Below, piece by piece: positions 45,133 through 54,345 of a DNA stretch of 64,000 bases. The DNA is from Oscillatoria acuminata PCC 6304. Lineage in GTDB: Bacteria > Cyanobacteriota > Cyanobacteriia > Cyanobacteriales > Laspinemataceae. The position numbers and the translations under genes were made by a program. The stretch's first letter is position 1, and each line of letters begins with the position of its first letter. Location of the stretch: assembly GCF_000317105.1 (NCBI RefSeq), contig NC_019693.1:2480001-2544000 (forward strand), read 5' to 3'. The notes beneath the pieces were generated by a model. It ran no database searches, had not been told where the DNA came from, and saw only the letters and a program-made list of their open reading frames with translations.

Positions 45133-46426
45133 TTACACAATTGATGTTGTCGGACATAGCACCACAAACAGCCAAACTGTTGGCGGAGGCTGTATCTCGC
45201 GGCGGTGATCAAGCGTGAAAATTAATCCCCAAAGTGCCGGTGTCATCTCTAAGAAATCAACCTCGATGAGGAATGACCTAGGGTCTGAGATTTCTGATGA
45301 AATGGCTTCATTTTCTTTGCTGGATTACTTCTTTCCGCTAGAAAAAAACCGATAAGCGCATTTTTTCTTTCCCAGACGGAATCTGAGCGAGGGAATTTTG
45401 AGTTAAAATTGCGATCGCTATATCGGATTAAGCTGTGAGTTTCAATCCCTTGCTTGATGTCGAGACGATAGTAGCCGGTTGAGTCGCTTGAGTCGTGACT
45501 CCCTGGGTTGCCGGAATAGAAAATCGTCTTGGGATAATGACAAATCAGATAGCTCAAGGGGAGCAAAAAGAGTGAAGGTTAGCAAAGAAACAGGATGAAA
45601 TTGGGTGGCTTAATTTCATGGGGATAGAGAACCAACCCCAGGGTTGATCTACATTTATTTCTTGCTGAAAACTTGCCTAAGCGATCGCAGGAACGTCGGG
45701 ATTGCCCGAACGGGGTATTTTCCTCTATAGCTTGGCTGGATTTATAAATGGAATTTCCTCTGGGTTTAGAGGGAAAGTTAAGGACATTGTTTGCCCAGGT
45801 AGAAGGAGAGGGAAGCGGTGAGTCCGTCATCTTGTATCCGGGGATGCACCGATGCGGTTAAGAGTCACCGTGATTACCTCTGGGTTAACCGAGGTTAAAG
45901 TTTTAGAAATCCGTCTGGGTACTCTACCCAGTGAGTAATGAATCATCGTGCCAGATAATTTGACTCAGAAAACTAATAAACGTAAACTTTTGTTACTGAT
46001 TTAAAGTATATCATCCAATCGGATGGTTTGTTTAGCAAGCCCCAATTCTTTTCGGCTGGAAATTCAGGATGAGCAAACCGGAATGTGGGGGCGATCGGGC
46101 TGGGCGACTGGGGAGTATCTCAATCAAGAGACCTAACCCCCCAGCCCCCTTCCCTCAGAGGGAAGGGGGAGAAAGATGTCAATTTCCCCCTTCCCTCTGA
46201 GGGAAGGGGGGTAGGGGGGTTAGGTCAGAGATGCTTTCGGTCATTGCTTGGGTCAATTTTTGTCTCTGAAAAATGAACCAGGGACAAGGATTGACCCTTT
46301 GTCCCTGGTCTATTGCCGGAGTTCTATAGTGGAATTTTTTGGACCCATATAGAGTGAACTGATTGATCGGGCTTAGAAAAACGAATGGTCAACCGGAGCA
46401 ATCTCAACCCCACCCATAGCACCAAT
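45133..46426. other. 1.3-kb gene-poor region
   Basis: No frame has support on either strand. The left ~100 bp should contain the folE promoter. A decayed MITE-like hairpin occupies 46111-46239. The remainder shows no recognisable gene, tRNA or RNA motif. Confidence 0.45.
46111..46239. repeat. Decayed MITE-like hairpin (AGAGACCTAACCCCCC family)
   Basis: GGGAGTATCTCAAT on the left and a weakened GAGATGCTTTC on the right resemble the MITE ends. The inside has AGAGACCTAACCCCCCAGCC, then CCCCCTTCCCT...AGGGAAGGGGG arms, as in copies 1 and 2. Confidence 0.65.
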
Positions 46427-47407
46427 TTAGGCAGGCACTTCGGCAAATACCCCAATCTGGCGAAACTTCTGATATCGCAGTTCCCGGCGTTGCTGACTGG
46501 TTAAAGTGGACAGTTCGTCTAAATTGTTTAATAACGCTTCCTTGAGACTTTCTGCGGCCTTCAGGGGATTGGAATGAGCGCCCCCCAAGGGTTCGGGCAG
46601 AATTTCGTCGAGAATCCCCAGGTTTTTTAAATCCCAGGAGGTAATTTTCAGGGCTTCAGCAGCGCGAGGAGCCTTGGAGGCATCTTTCCAGAGAATGGCG
46701 GCACAGGCTTCGGGAGTAGCGACGGTGTAAACTGCGTGTTCAAACATGAGGAGGCGATCGCCTACTCCAATCCCCAACGCCCCACCGGAACCGCCTTCAC
46801 CAATCACGGTAGAAATAATCGGCACATCCAGACGGAACATTTCCCGCAGATTGTAGGCGATCGCCTCTCCCTGACCTTGATGTTCTGCCTCTACCCCCGC
46901 CCAAGCGCCCGGGGTATCAATAAAGGTAAAAATCGGCATCCCAAAACGGTTAGCATGATCCATCAACCGCATCGCCTTGCGATAACCCCCAGGGGAAGCC
47001 ATCCCAAAATTGCGGGTGACATTATCCTTCGTATCCCGACCTTTCTGATGACCGAGAATCACCGCTGGGATGCCGCCAATCCGGGCCATCCCACCGACTA
47101 AAGCCGGGTCATCATACCCCCCGCGATCGCCGTGGAGTTCCATCCATTCATCGGTAATCGCTTGAATGTAATCTAAGGTACTGGGCCTCCGGGGATGACG
47201 AGCTAACTGCAACCGCTGATAAGGCGTTAACGTGGAAAAAATTTCCTGCCGCAGTTGGTTAGCGCGCGCTTCCAACTGGCGGATTTCCTCCGAGACATCT
47301 ACCCCATTTTCTTCGGCGAGTTCTCGGATTTGTTGAATACGCCCTTCCAGTTCAGCGAGGGGCTTTTCAAAATCTAAAAGGAAAGTTCTGCGTTCGGGAG
47401 TTGCCAT
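46427..47407 (-). CDS. accA: Acetyl-CoA carboxylase carboxyltransferase subunit alpha
   Basis: A 326-residue subunit that with AccD moves the carboxyl group from biotin to acetyl-CoA, making malonyl-CoA for fatty acid synthesis. Typical segments: [62 protein letters not shown] and [17 protein letters not shown]. Full length. It lies 128 bp downstream of the acyl-ACP reductase gene on the same strand, an arrangement known in many cyanobacteria that links fatty acid supply to hydrocarbon formation. Confidence 0.97.
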   Translation of the reverse strand: MATPERRTFLLDFEKPLAELEGRIQQIRELAEENGVDVSEEIRQLEARANQLRQEIFSTLTPYQRLQLARHPRRPSTLDYIQAITDEWMELHGDRGGYDDPALVGGMARIGGIPAVILGHQKGRDTKDNVTRNFGMASPGGYRKAMRLMDHANRFGMPIFTFIDTPGAWAGVEAEHQGQGEAIAYNLREMFRLDVPIISTVIGEGGSGGALGIGVGDRLLMFEHAVYTVATPEACAAILWKDASKAPRAAEALKITSWDLKNLGILDEILPEPLGGAHSNPLKAAESLKEALLNNLDELSTLTSQQRRELRYQKFRQIGVFAEVPA

Positions 47408-47535
47408 AACGGGTGAAGAGTTAGAGACCAGGGGGAGGTGGGGGAGATGGAGATGGGGGAGATGGGGGAGATGGAAACGACTGAAGTCGTTACTACGAAC
47501 ATCCTTCCCACCTTCCCTATTTCCACACTTAGAGA

Positions 47536-48564
47536 CTAACGAGGCTCAAGGAGGAGGGGTTGAAAGCCATGCTTAATCGACCATTCGCCGATCATTGCCA
47601 TTTTCTGCACGGAAATTTGATTGCGTCCCCAGGAGAAATTCGTATAGAATTTTTCAAATTCCAAGAGCATAGACTCGGCAAAGCAAGCAAAGAGCTGACG
47701 TGCAGGGACATCCATACTGACGATTTGCATAATTCGCCAATCAATGTCTAGGGTGTGTTCGACAATGCCGCCTTTGAGGACAGAAACCTCCGGGTGTTGA
47801 AACTGAGTCTCCAGGTTTTTCGGATATCCGCCATCAATGAGCAAACAGGGATGCTTTAAGGAATTGGCATCAATTTCGACCCCTTTGGGCATACTGGCCA
47901 CCCAGACGACAATATCAGCTTGGGGGAGTGCTTCTTCCAAGGCCATAATTTTGCCGCGTCCTAAATCTTCTTGCAAGAGCCGCAAACGTTCGCGATCGCG
48001 GGCGATTAGCAAGAGTTCTGCTACATCCGTTCGACTGTTCAACCAGCGACAGACGGCACTCCCAATATCCCCGGTGGCTCCACAAACTGCCACGGTTGCT
48101 TTCGACAAGTTGATGCCAAGCTGTTTTGAGGCTTGTTCTACCTGCTGACAGATAATATAGGCGGTGTGGGTGTTTCCTGTGGTAAAACGTTCAAACTCTA
48201 GCTTGATATTGCGAACTTGCTCAAATTGCTGCAAGTTAAAGTTTTCAAAGATAATTGAGGAAAAACCCCCAAGTGCCGTGATGTTAATGCCATGTTTTTG
48301 GGCGTGAGCCATCGCGTTAAGGATTTTCCGCGTTGCCGCCTTGATCCGCCGGGAGGCGAGCATCTCTGGCAGAAAGCACGATTCCACATACCGTCCTTCT
48401 ATAGTCTGGCCGGTGGCACTGGTAACAGTGATGTTATCGACTATCTGCGGTGGGGCGGAACACCAAAAATCCAACCCTTGATCGGCATATTCCGGGTAAC
48501 CCAGATCTCTAGCAACAGACTGGGCGTGAGCCAAACTGGTAAGGTGACCGATGAGACCAAACAT
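47536..48564 (-). CDS. aar: Long-chain acyl-[acyl-carrier-protein] reductase
   Basis: A 342-residue enzyme that reduces fatty acyl-ACP to fatty aldehyde with NADPH, the first step of cyanobacterial alkane synthesis. The N-terminal part ([27 protein letters not shown]) is characteristic; a Rossmann motif [18 protein letters not shown] is at about 162-180, and [12 protein letters not shown] follows. Length fits the family (339-343). Upstream on the same strand are the radical SAM gene and ado; accA is downstream. Confidence 0.95.
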   Translation of the reverse strand: MFGLIGHLTSLAHAQSVARDLGYPEYADQGLDFWCSAPPQIVDNITVTSATGQTIEGRYVESCFLPEMLASRRIKAATRKILNAMAHAQKHGINITALGGFSSIIFENFNLQQFEQVRNIKLEFERFTTGNTHTAYIICQQVEQASKQLGINLSKATVAVCGATGDIGSAVCRWLNSRTDVAELLLIARDRERLRLLQEDLGRGKIMALEEALPQADIVVWVASMPKGVEIDANSLKHPCLLIDGGYPKNLETQFQHPEVSVLKGGIVEHTLDIDWRIMQIVSMDVPARQLFACFAESMLLEFEKFYTNFSWGRNQISVQKMAMIGEWSIKHGFQPLLLEPR

Positions 48565-48726
48565 TAAGCGTTTTAGGGTAGCCTTTGAATCAGGCGCAGT
48601 AGGGTTAAAGGAAAAGATTCGTTAAGAATATCTTTAAATAGTACACAAAAATGCCGCTTCGCGGAGCATCTGTGCGATCGGCATTCTAAAATGAGCATTC
48701 TGCATAATTTTCGCGGCGGGAAAATT

Positions 48727-50319
48727 TTATCCCACCTTGAGGAGGATGGGTTCAGATTTAGTCGAGTCAATCTCGATGGTCATTGGATCAAAGTTAAGCT
48801 GCTCAGTGAGGCGTTCTCGGGCTAAAACTCGGTATTCCCAGAAGTGTTCTCCTGCGGCACAGAGTCCTAGATAGAGGTTGACTGCTTGGGGTTGGGTCCG
48901 CCAGAGGGTCCACAATTGCCGCCAAAACTGCCCCCGGATCTCCGGTCGCCGGATGCCTTGATGCCAGATTAATCGTGCCACAAGGCCCAGTCCTTTACCG
49001 GCAGGAAAGTGCATATTTTGCTTCCGTTCGGGATGAGGAACGATGTTCAGGCATTGTTGAAAACAGCGGCGTAGATAGTTCTGGGGTTCGTACATCTTCC
49101 AGAAACTTTCGACGTATTCTTTAGCAATTTCTTCAACCGGGCGAGAGGGGATAAAGTTCATTAAATTATTTTGATCGCCCAATTTGCTGGCCCCATCGCC
49201 TTCGAGTAAGCGTTCTTCTCTTTTCAAGCGATGCCAGAGGGCGGTATTGGGTAAGGCTTGGAGGATACCCAGCATGGGTTGAGGAATGTTGGTTTTTTCG
49301 ACAAAGGCTTGGATGCGATCTCCTGCGCCAGATTTTTCCCCATCAAAGGCGAGGATAAATCCCGCATAAATCAGCATTCCAGCTTGATTGATTTTGCGAC
49401 AGGCTTCTATTAAAGGATTTCGAGTATTTTGAAACTTTTGTGTGACTTGCAAACTGTCTTGATCTGGGGTTTCGATGCCCAGAAAAACCGCATAGAACCC
49501 GGCTTCACTCATCAAGTGCAGCAGTTCGTCATCCTCGGCCAGATTGACTGAGGCTTCGGTGATAAAGGTAAAGGGAAAGTTTCGTTCCTGCATCCAGGGG
49601 ATGAGTTCTCGCAGCATTCGCTTAACGTTGCGATTATTACCGATAAAGTTGTCATCGACGATGAAGAGGGAACCACGCCATCCTAGGTCGTACAAGGCTT
49701 GCAGTTCGGCGAGGGTCTGACTGGGTTCTTTGGTCCGGGGTTTGCGACCGTAGAGGGTGATGATATCGCAAAATTCACATTGGAAGGGACAACCCCGTGA
49801 AAATTGGATAGCCATCATAAAATAGGCATCCAAGTCGAGGAGGTCGAAGCGGGGTAGGGGACTTTTGGAAACGTCGGGCTTTTCTGCGGCCCGAAATATC
49901 CCCTTTTCTTCTCCTCGGGCGATCGCATCGAGAAACATCGGAATGGTGATTTCTCCTTCGTCCAACACCATATATTGCACCCCGGCATCGATCGCCGGTT
50001 GAGGGACGGCGGTGGGATAGGGTCCTCCTACGGCAACTTTTTTACCCTTGCGGATTGCTTTGGAGATTAAGGCGTGGAAGTCGGGTTTCTGAACGAGCAT
50101 GGCGGAGAGAATGACCAGATCGCACCACTCCCAATCGGCTTCGGTTTCTTCTTGAACGTTGCGATCATAAAAGCGGATTTCCCAATCTTTTGGCAAGAGG
50201 GCGGCAACGGTAATGATTCCCAAGGGTGGAATTACCGTTTTGAGTCCAGCCATTTTCATAAATCGGTCATAAGACCAGAAGGATTGGGGAAAATGGGGAT
50301 AAAGCAACAGTGCTTTCAT
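48727..50319 (-). CDS. B12-binding domain radical SAM protein (DUF4070 type)
   Basis: A 530-residue protein. The N-terminus (about 1-140) is a B12-binding-like Rossmann domain (LLYPHFP, VAVGGPYPTAV). The radical SAM domain has the cluster motif CPFQCEFC at about 179-186, then GSLFIVDDNFIGN and a C-terminal DUF4070-like part with GILQALPNTALW. Such enzymes do radical chemistry on unactivated carbons, often methylations. Substrate unknown. Its position between aar and ado, same strand, is suggestive of a link with hydrocarbon or lipid metabolism, but no direct evidence. Confidence 0.9.
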   Translation of the reverse strand: MKALLLYPHFPQSFWSYDRFMKMAGLKTVIPPLGIITVAALLPKDWEIRFYDRNVQEETEADWEWCDLVILSAMLVQKPDFHALISKAIRKGKKVAVGGPYPTAVPQPAIDAGVQYMVLDEGEITIPMFLDAIARGEEKGIFRAAEKPDVSKSPLPRFDLLDLDAYFMMAIQFSRGCPFQCEFCDIITLYGRKPRTKEPSQTLAELQALYDLGWRGSLFIVDDNFIGNNRNVKRMLRELIPWMQERNFPFTFITEASVNLAEDDELLHLMSEAGFYAVFLGIETPDQDSLQVTQKFQNTRNPLIEACRKINQAGMLIYAGFILAFDGEKSGAGDRIQAFVEKTNIPQPMLGILQALPNTALWHRLKREERLLEGDGASKLGDQNNLMNFIPSRPVEEIAKEYVESFWKMYEPQNYLRRCFQQCLNIVPHPERKQNMHFPAGKGLGLVARLIWHQGIRRPEIRGQFWRQLWTLWRTQPQAVNLYLGLCAAGEHFWEYRVLARERLTEQLNFDPMTIEIDSTKSEPILLKVG

Positions 50320-50451
50320 AAATTCCAGATTCCTAAAGCAGTAATCTTCCCTTTATTTATGGGTTGCGTTTTGTCAATATGAAATCCTTCTTGAGGTAGA
50401 GTTTGGGCCTACTGGTTCTCAGGCTTGGGTTATAGATGAAGTCTATAAGAA

Positions 50452-50629
50452 CCCACAGGCTCAAGCCTGGGGCTACACGGACGAAGCCTGCCTTCGCAGG
50501 CTACAAGCGAAAACCTACTTTTCAAAATCGGATTTAGTACGATACAAAATCCGGTTTTGAAAAGTCGTTTTCTTTCTTAGCCTGCGAAGGCAGGCTTTGT
50601 CTGTATAGCCCCACCCTTCAGGGTGTGGG
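50452..50629. repeat. 178-bp imperfect inverted repeat with about 84-bp arms
   Basis: Left arm (CCCACAGGCTCAAGCC, GAAGCCTGCCTTCGCAGGCT, TTTTCAAAATCGGATTT) and right arm (AAATCCGGTTTTGAAAA, AGCCTGCGAAGGCAGGCTT, GGGTGTGGG) are complementary along their whole length, with a short loop TAGTACGATAC. A single-arm relative is at 14488-14571. It lies between ado and the radical SAM gene and may separate them transcriptionally. Confidence 0.88.
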
Positions 50630-50760
50630 TGTTGGCAGACCTTTGACAATCGGATTGGTTATGACGTATCAAGACAGGCCCAAATAATAGCGATCGCCCC
50701 CGACTGAAGCAAAAATTGACTTCATTCGAGGGCGATCGCCAGAAGGTTGAAGGGTTAAAT

Positions 50761-51459
50761 TTAGGCCCCGGCTAATCCGTAAGCCGACATCCGCATGATG
50801 TCGCGAGTGGTAAATCCAATCGTGCTGAGGGCTTCACCGTAAGCAATCATAAAGTCTTCCACGAGGGCTTCTTTTTCCATTTCCAGGACCTTAGCATCGT
50901 CAGTTACCTGATTGAGCATCTTCCAGACGATGGGAAGGTTCTGGCGGTTGGCTTGTTCGAGTTCAGTTTTGGACTCCGCAAAATGGGCTTGCAGCCATTT
51001 TTCCCCAAAGTTGAGGTGGCTGTATTCGTCTTTGACGACGCCTTCGGTAATTTTCCGTGCAAAGGGGTCTGCTACGGGGATATAGATGTTGTAGGCAGAG
51101 ATGGCAAAGCTTTCGATAATCAACGCTTGAATCAACAAACAGGTGACCACCTTGCCTTCGGCGGCGGCTGTTTGAAAATTTTGGTGCAACCCGGAAAAAA
51201 ATTCCCGGGCAAACTCCATATCAGGCTCTACCGCTAAATTCCGCCCACAGGCTTGGAACCCTTTCTTATGACGGAGCTCCATTTTCGCCAAGCCGAGTAA
51301 TTCGTCTTTACAATCCGGCAGCATTTCAGCCAGTTTTATGTAGTTATCATTGGCTTCCTGTTCGCCTTCGATGACAATGGCATTAATTCGGCTGTAAGCG
51401 TCTTTATAAGTGGGGCTTTGGAAGTCAAGGGTTGCGCTGGTGGCCTCAAGCTGGGGCAT
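50761..51459 (-). CDS. ado: Aldehyde deformylating oxygenase
   Basis: A 232-residue ferritin-like di-iron enzyme that converts fatty aldehydes to alkanes plus formate. I chose the ATG at 51459 (MPQLEATS), giving the canonical length; longer forms add an unlikely leader. Iron-ligand segments: [28 protein letters not shown] and [13 protein letters not shown]. It works with Aar, encoded two genes downstream on the same strand. The first gene of the block, with a 430-bp spacer containing a large hairpin before the radical SAM gene. Confidence 0.96.
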   Translation of the reverse strand: MPQLEATSATLDFQSPTYKDAYSRINAIVIEGEQEANDNYIKLAEMLPDCKDELLGLAKMELRHKKGFQACGRNLAVEPDMEFAREFFSGLHQNFQTAAAEGKVVTCLLIQALIIESFAISAYNIYIPVADPFARKITEGVVKDEYSHLNFGEKWLQAHFAESKTELEQANRQNLPIVWKMLNQVTDDAKVLEMEKEALVEDFMIAYGEALSTIGFTTRDIMRMSAYGLAGA

Positions 51460-51708
51460 AGCTCTGTTTTCTCCTGATGATATTGTTGCTGACGTTCTTA
51501 GAACTGACCTTATTATTTGAGTTAAGGTAAAGAATGAACGGGTTAACACCATTTAAAGGTATTTTATTTTACTTTACCGTTTGTCATATAACTTTACCAT
51601 TTTTTCAGGGAATCGCCAACGAGGACAGACTCTGCTGGGAATCACATCCGGATGTATGCACAACTGAGGACATTCTGGAGGTGACCCGACAGATCGCCCC
51701 GGTTGCGC

Positions 51709-52752
51709 CTACTCGGGCTGAGAATCACTCAGAATTTGCAAGCGAATGGTGCGATCGCCTTCATCCCCTAGGGGTACCTCAATCACTTGACCCGCCAAGC
51801 GGTCCAAACAGGTCAACAGCATTCGCAAATGGGGGGTACTTGCTCCGGTATCGACATAGAGGCGATCGGTCAAACTGCCCAAACGCCGCCAGGTGGTATA
51901 AAGTTTAGCCACGGTTTGTTCAATTTGCGAGGCTTGTTTGACCAAATCTGCCGCTGTGTTCAGACAACCCATGCGGAGTGCTTCTTCTAAGGCCATTTCT
52001 ACATCAATGGAACTGGCGGCGATCGCCTGAACCTGGGCCGCTGCATCTAAATATTTTGACAAACTCCTCGCATCGGAAGTCAGTTGCTTCACCGTATCCA
52101 CATCAGGATTGATGGCGGCTTCCTCTCGAATTGAAACCTGATGGGAGGAGGGGAGTTTCTCCATTTCGCGGACCAATGGCGCGAGATACCGTGGGGGTAG
52201 AGAACCAGCCGTAGCCTTTTCTTTCACCTCTTCTGGCAGCAATTCCGACGTCATGGCAGTCCATTCGTCCGAGAGTTGGCGCACTTCCCGGCGGGTGATG
52301 CGATCGCCATCTCGGGCTGCCTGAGTCACCATCTGCTGCACTTCGGGAGCAGATTTAGCCGTTTCCACAAAAGCGCGTTTGCTAAATTTATTAATGGTAT
52401 CCGGGTCCAAATCCCCCTGACTTAAGAGAGTATCGGCACTATTTGCCAGTTCAATGAGGGAATAAGCCTGACTTTTGCTGATTTCCCGGTCCTTAAGCCA
52501 GTTGAGGAAGCCCCTGCCGCGTCCTTCCCCGCCAATTTTCTCGCGATCGCGCACTGCACTCAGGATCCGTCCACGCCAAATATCCGTTTGCAAATCAAAA
52601 TGGTCGCAAACTTTCCAGGCATTATCTACCTGATGCTCAAAATCGGGCTCTGAAATCTCCTCATCTTCCGGGTCCGGGAGGTTAAAATTCAGGTCCGTGA
52701 TATTTTCTAAAACCGCAGCAAGTTCTTCCGGGGATTGGGGTCGTTCAGCCAT
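51709..52752 (-). CDS. Conserved hypothetical protein
   Basis: A 347-residue soluble, acidic and largely helical protein. Start ATG at 52752 (MAERPQSPEEL) preferred over a TTG four codons upstream. A region WRGRILSAVRDREKIGGEGRGRGFLNWLKDREISKSQAYSL-like (written here in pieces: WRGRILSAVRDR, GFLNWLKDREISKSQAYSLI) resembles a helix-turn-helix of ParB/phage-type DNA-binding proteins, so DNA binding is possible. No signal peptide or membrane helix. No named family recognised. Confidence 0.75.
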   Translation of the reverse strand: MAERPQSPEELAAVLENITDLNFNLPDPEDEEISEPDFEHQVDNAWKVCDHFDLQTDIWRGRILSAVRDREKIGGEGRGRGFLNWLKDREISKSQAYSLIELANSADTLLSQGDLDPDTINKFSKRAFVETAKSAPEVQQMVTQAARDGDRITRREVRQLSDEWTAMTSELLPEEVKEKATAGSLPPRYLAPLVREMEKLPSSHQVSIREEAAINPDVDTVKQLTSDARSLSKYLDAAAQVQAIAASSIDVEMALEEALRMGCLNTAADLVKQASQIEQTVAKLYTTWRRLGSLTDRLYVDTGASTPHLRMLLTCLDRLAGQVIEVPLGDEGDRTIRLQILSDSQPE

Positions 52753-53047
52753 TGACAGCAGCAAGTTTGTTGGGCGACAGCCGACTTATTATGGCATGAG
52801 TTGGCTCTACTCCATGCATTGTTTTGCCCGAAGAGACCCCAGGGGACCCGTCATCCCAGGTCCCTGCCAGACTCCGGGTCCCAGGGGCGGTCAAAATCCT
52901 CTCTGTACTCCGTCGGATCAAGGATTAAAAATACTTCCTACTTTTTCAGTAAAAAAAATCCTCAATCTTCCCCTAATTTATCCCTGACATTGACACCGGA
53001 TTTAAAAACAATTAAAATGATAGAAAATCATGATTTAGGTTAATATT

Positions 53048-53488
53048 ATGACGGTATTAAAAACAGGCGATCGCGGAGACTCCGTGAAGTCTTTGCAACA
53101 AAAATTGCAAATTCTGGGATTATTTTCGGGCAACTTAGACGGAATTTTTGGACCCAAAACCGAAGCAGGGGTTAAAGCCTTTCAAAAAAACATGGGATTA
53201 TCCGCAGACGGCATTGTAGGCAAAGAAACCCAAGATAATTTTGAAGGCGTGATGCGATCGCCTAACCCGGGACCCACCTTACGAGTCGGTTCCAAAGGCG
53301 ATGAAGTAAAATCCCTCCAAGAAACCTTAAAAAAAGTCGGCTACGACCCTGGACCCATTGACGGTATCTTTGGACCCAAAACTGAAGCGGCGGTTAAAGC
53401 CGTTCAGCAAAGAAATAAAATGGTAGTCGATGGAATTGTTGGAACTTGGACTTGGCGTAAATTAGTCTTTTTAACCTTCTTATTTTAG
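53048..53488 (+). CDS. Tandem peptidoglycan-binding domain protein
   Basis: A 146-residue protein built of two PG_binding_1 domains (about 3-68 and 75-140), each with GDxVKSLQ, LDGIFGPKTEAxVKAFQ-like and DGIVG motifs. There is no signal peptide and no catalytic domain, which is unusual for a wall-binding protein; it may be exported by another route, or be a fragment of a larger autolysin. ATG at 53048. Flanked downstream by a small inverted repeat. Confidence 0.85.
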   Translation: MTVLKTGDRGDSVKSLQQKLQILGLFSGNLDGIFGPKTEAGVKAFQKNMGLSADGIVGKETQDNFEGVMRSPNPGPTLRVGSKGDEVKSLQETLKKVGYDPGPIDGIFGPKTEAAVKAVQQRNKMVVDGIVGTWTWRKLVFLTFLF

Positions 53489-53530
53489 AGGGAATTATTT
53501 CAATCTTTAATCCCTGGAGAGCTTTAGGGG

Positions 53531-53607
53531 GAAATAACGCCTAAAGGCGTTACTACGAACAAAGATAAAAATTCTTAGTTTGTAGTAACGCCTTCAGGCG
53601 TTTCCGA
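53531..53607. repeat. Inverted repeat with TAACGCC..GGCGTTACTAC arms
   Basis: Arms AAATAACGCCTAAAGGCGTTACTAC and its near complement, each itself a small hairpin, around an AT-rich loop. Related to the CGACTGAAGTCGTTAC modules at 33580, 33705 and 47475. Confidence 0.75.
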
Positions 53608-53634
53608 CTTCATAACCCAAAACCCTCGTAAAAA

Positions 53635-54210
53635 TCACCGTTTCATATTGCGCTTCAACCGTTCCAACTCTTCATCAGCTTCCCAACGGCGAAATTCCTG
53701 ATCCAAAGGGTCTGCACCACTGCTAAAACTGCGGTTATAACTTTTATTCCATCCCGTATCCCAACTCGTTTGAGTTTTCGTTTGAGCACGCGCTGCCTCT
53801 GCTTCAACGGATTTCGCCTTCACTTCCCGACGACGAACTTGAATCTGACGATATAAATCTTTCGCCTTTTCAATCCGTTCTTTCACCCCTTGCATTTGTC
53901 CCCAGAATTGATTGCCTTCTCGCAGTAAAGACGCTTCTCGTTCTTGTGCTGCACGCACCAAATCTTCGCGATTGGCAGCTTTAGCTTTACTGACGCGATC
54001 GTGCCAGAGTTGAATCTCCTGAGCGGTGGAGAGAATGCTATCTTGCAATTGTTTTTCTTTCCGTTGCAACTCCAGAATTAACTTGAGGGTATCCTCCTCT
54101 TGTTCCCGCAGTTGCTCCTCTAGCACCTGCAATTCCAGATGAGGATTATTTCGCATAAATTCCTCTAATCTGGTTTCTAAGAACCGGCTCATGTCTTCAA
54201 ATAGACCCAT
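53635..54210 (-). CDS. Cyanobacterial coiled-coil protein (TIGR04376-like)
   Basis: A 191-residue protein starting MGLFEDMSRFLETRLEEF; the ATG at 54210 matches the family start better than the one three codons upstream. A long coiled coil spans about 30-140 (LEEQLREQEEDTLKLI, KERIEKAKDLYRQIQ), followed by a Ser/Ala-rich linker and the tail DPLDQEFRRWEADEELERLK. The layout recalls PspA/IM30-like coiled coils but the family is a separate cyanobacterial one without known function. Confidence 0.82.
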   Translation of the reverse strand: MGLFEDMSRFLETRLEEFMRNNPHLELQVLEEQLREQEEDTLKLILELQRKEKQLQDSILSTAQEIQLWHDRVSKAKAANREDLVRAAQEREASLLREGNQFWGQMQGVKERIEKAKDLYRQIQVRRREVKAKSVEAEAARAQTKTQTSWDTGWNKSYNRSFSSGADPLDQEFRRWEADEELERLKRNMKR

Positions 54211-54345
54211 TGCAGGCACTCCCTCGCTCAGGTTTGACTTCTTCTATCTATGGTAGGCCAATTTTTCGTGAGTGTTTTCACCGCTAGGGGTGCATGAACT
54301 GCACCCCGACTGCTTGATGAGTCACAGCGTCTTCAGGGGGATTCC

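Noticed and set aside
45579-45830. 83-codon minus-strand frame
   Set aside because: No ribosome binding site, no recognisable domain and atypical composition; treated as non-coding.
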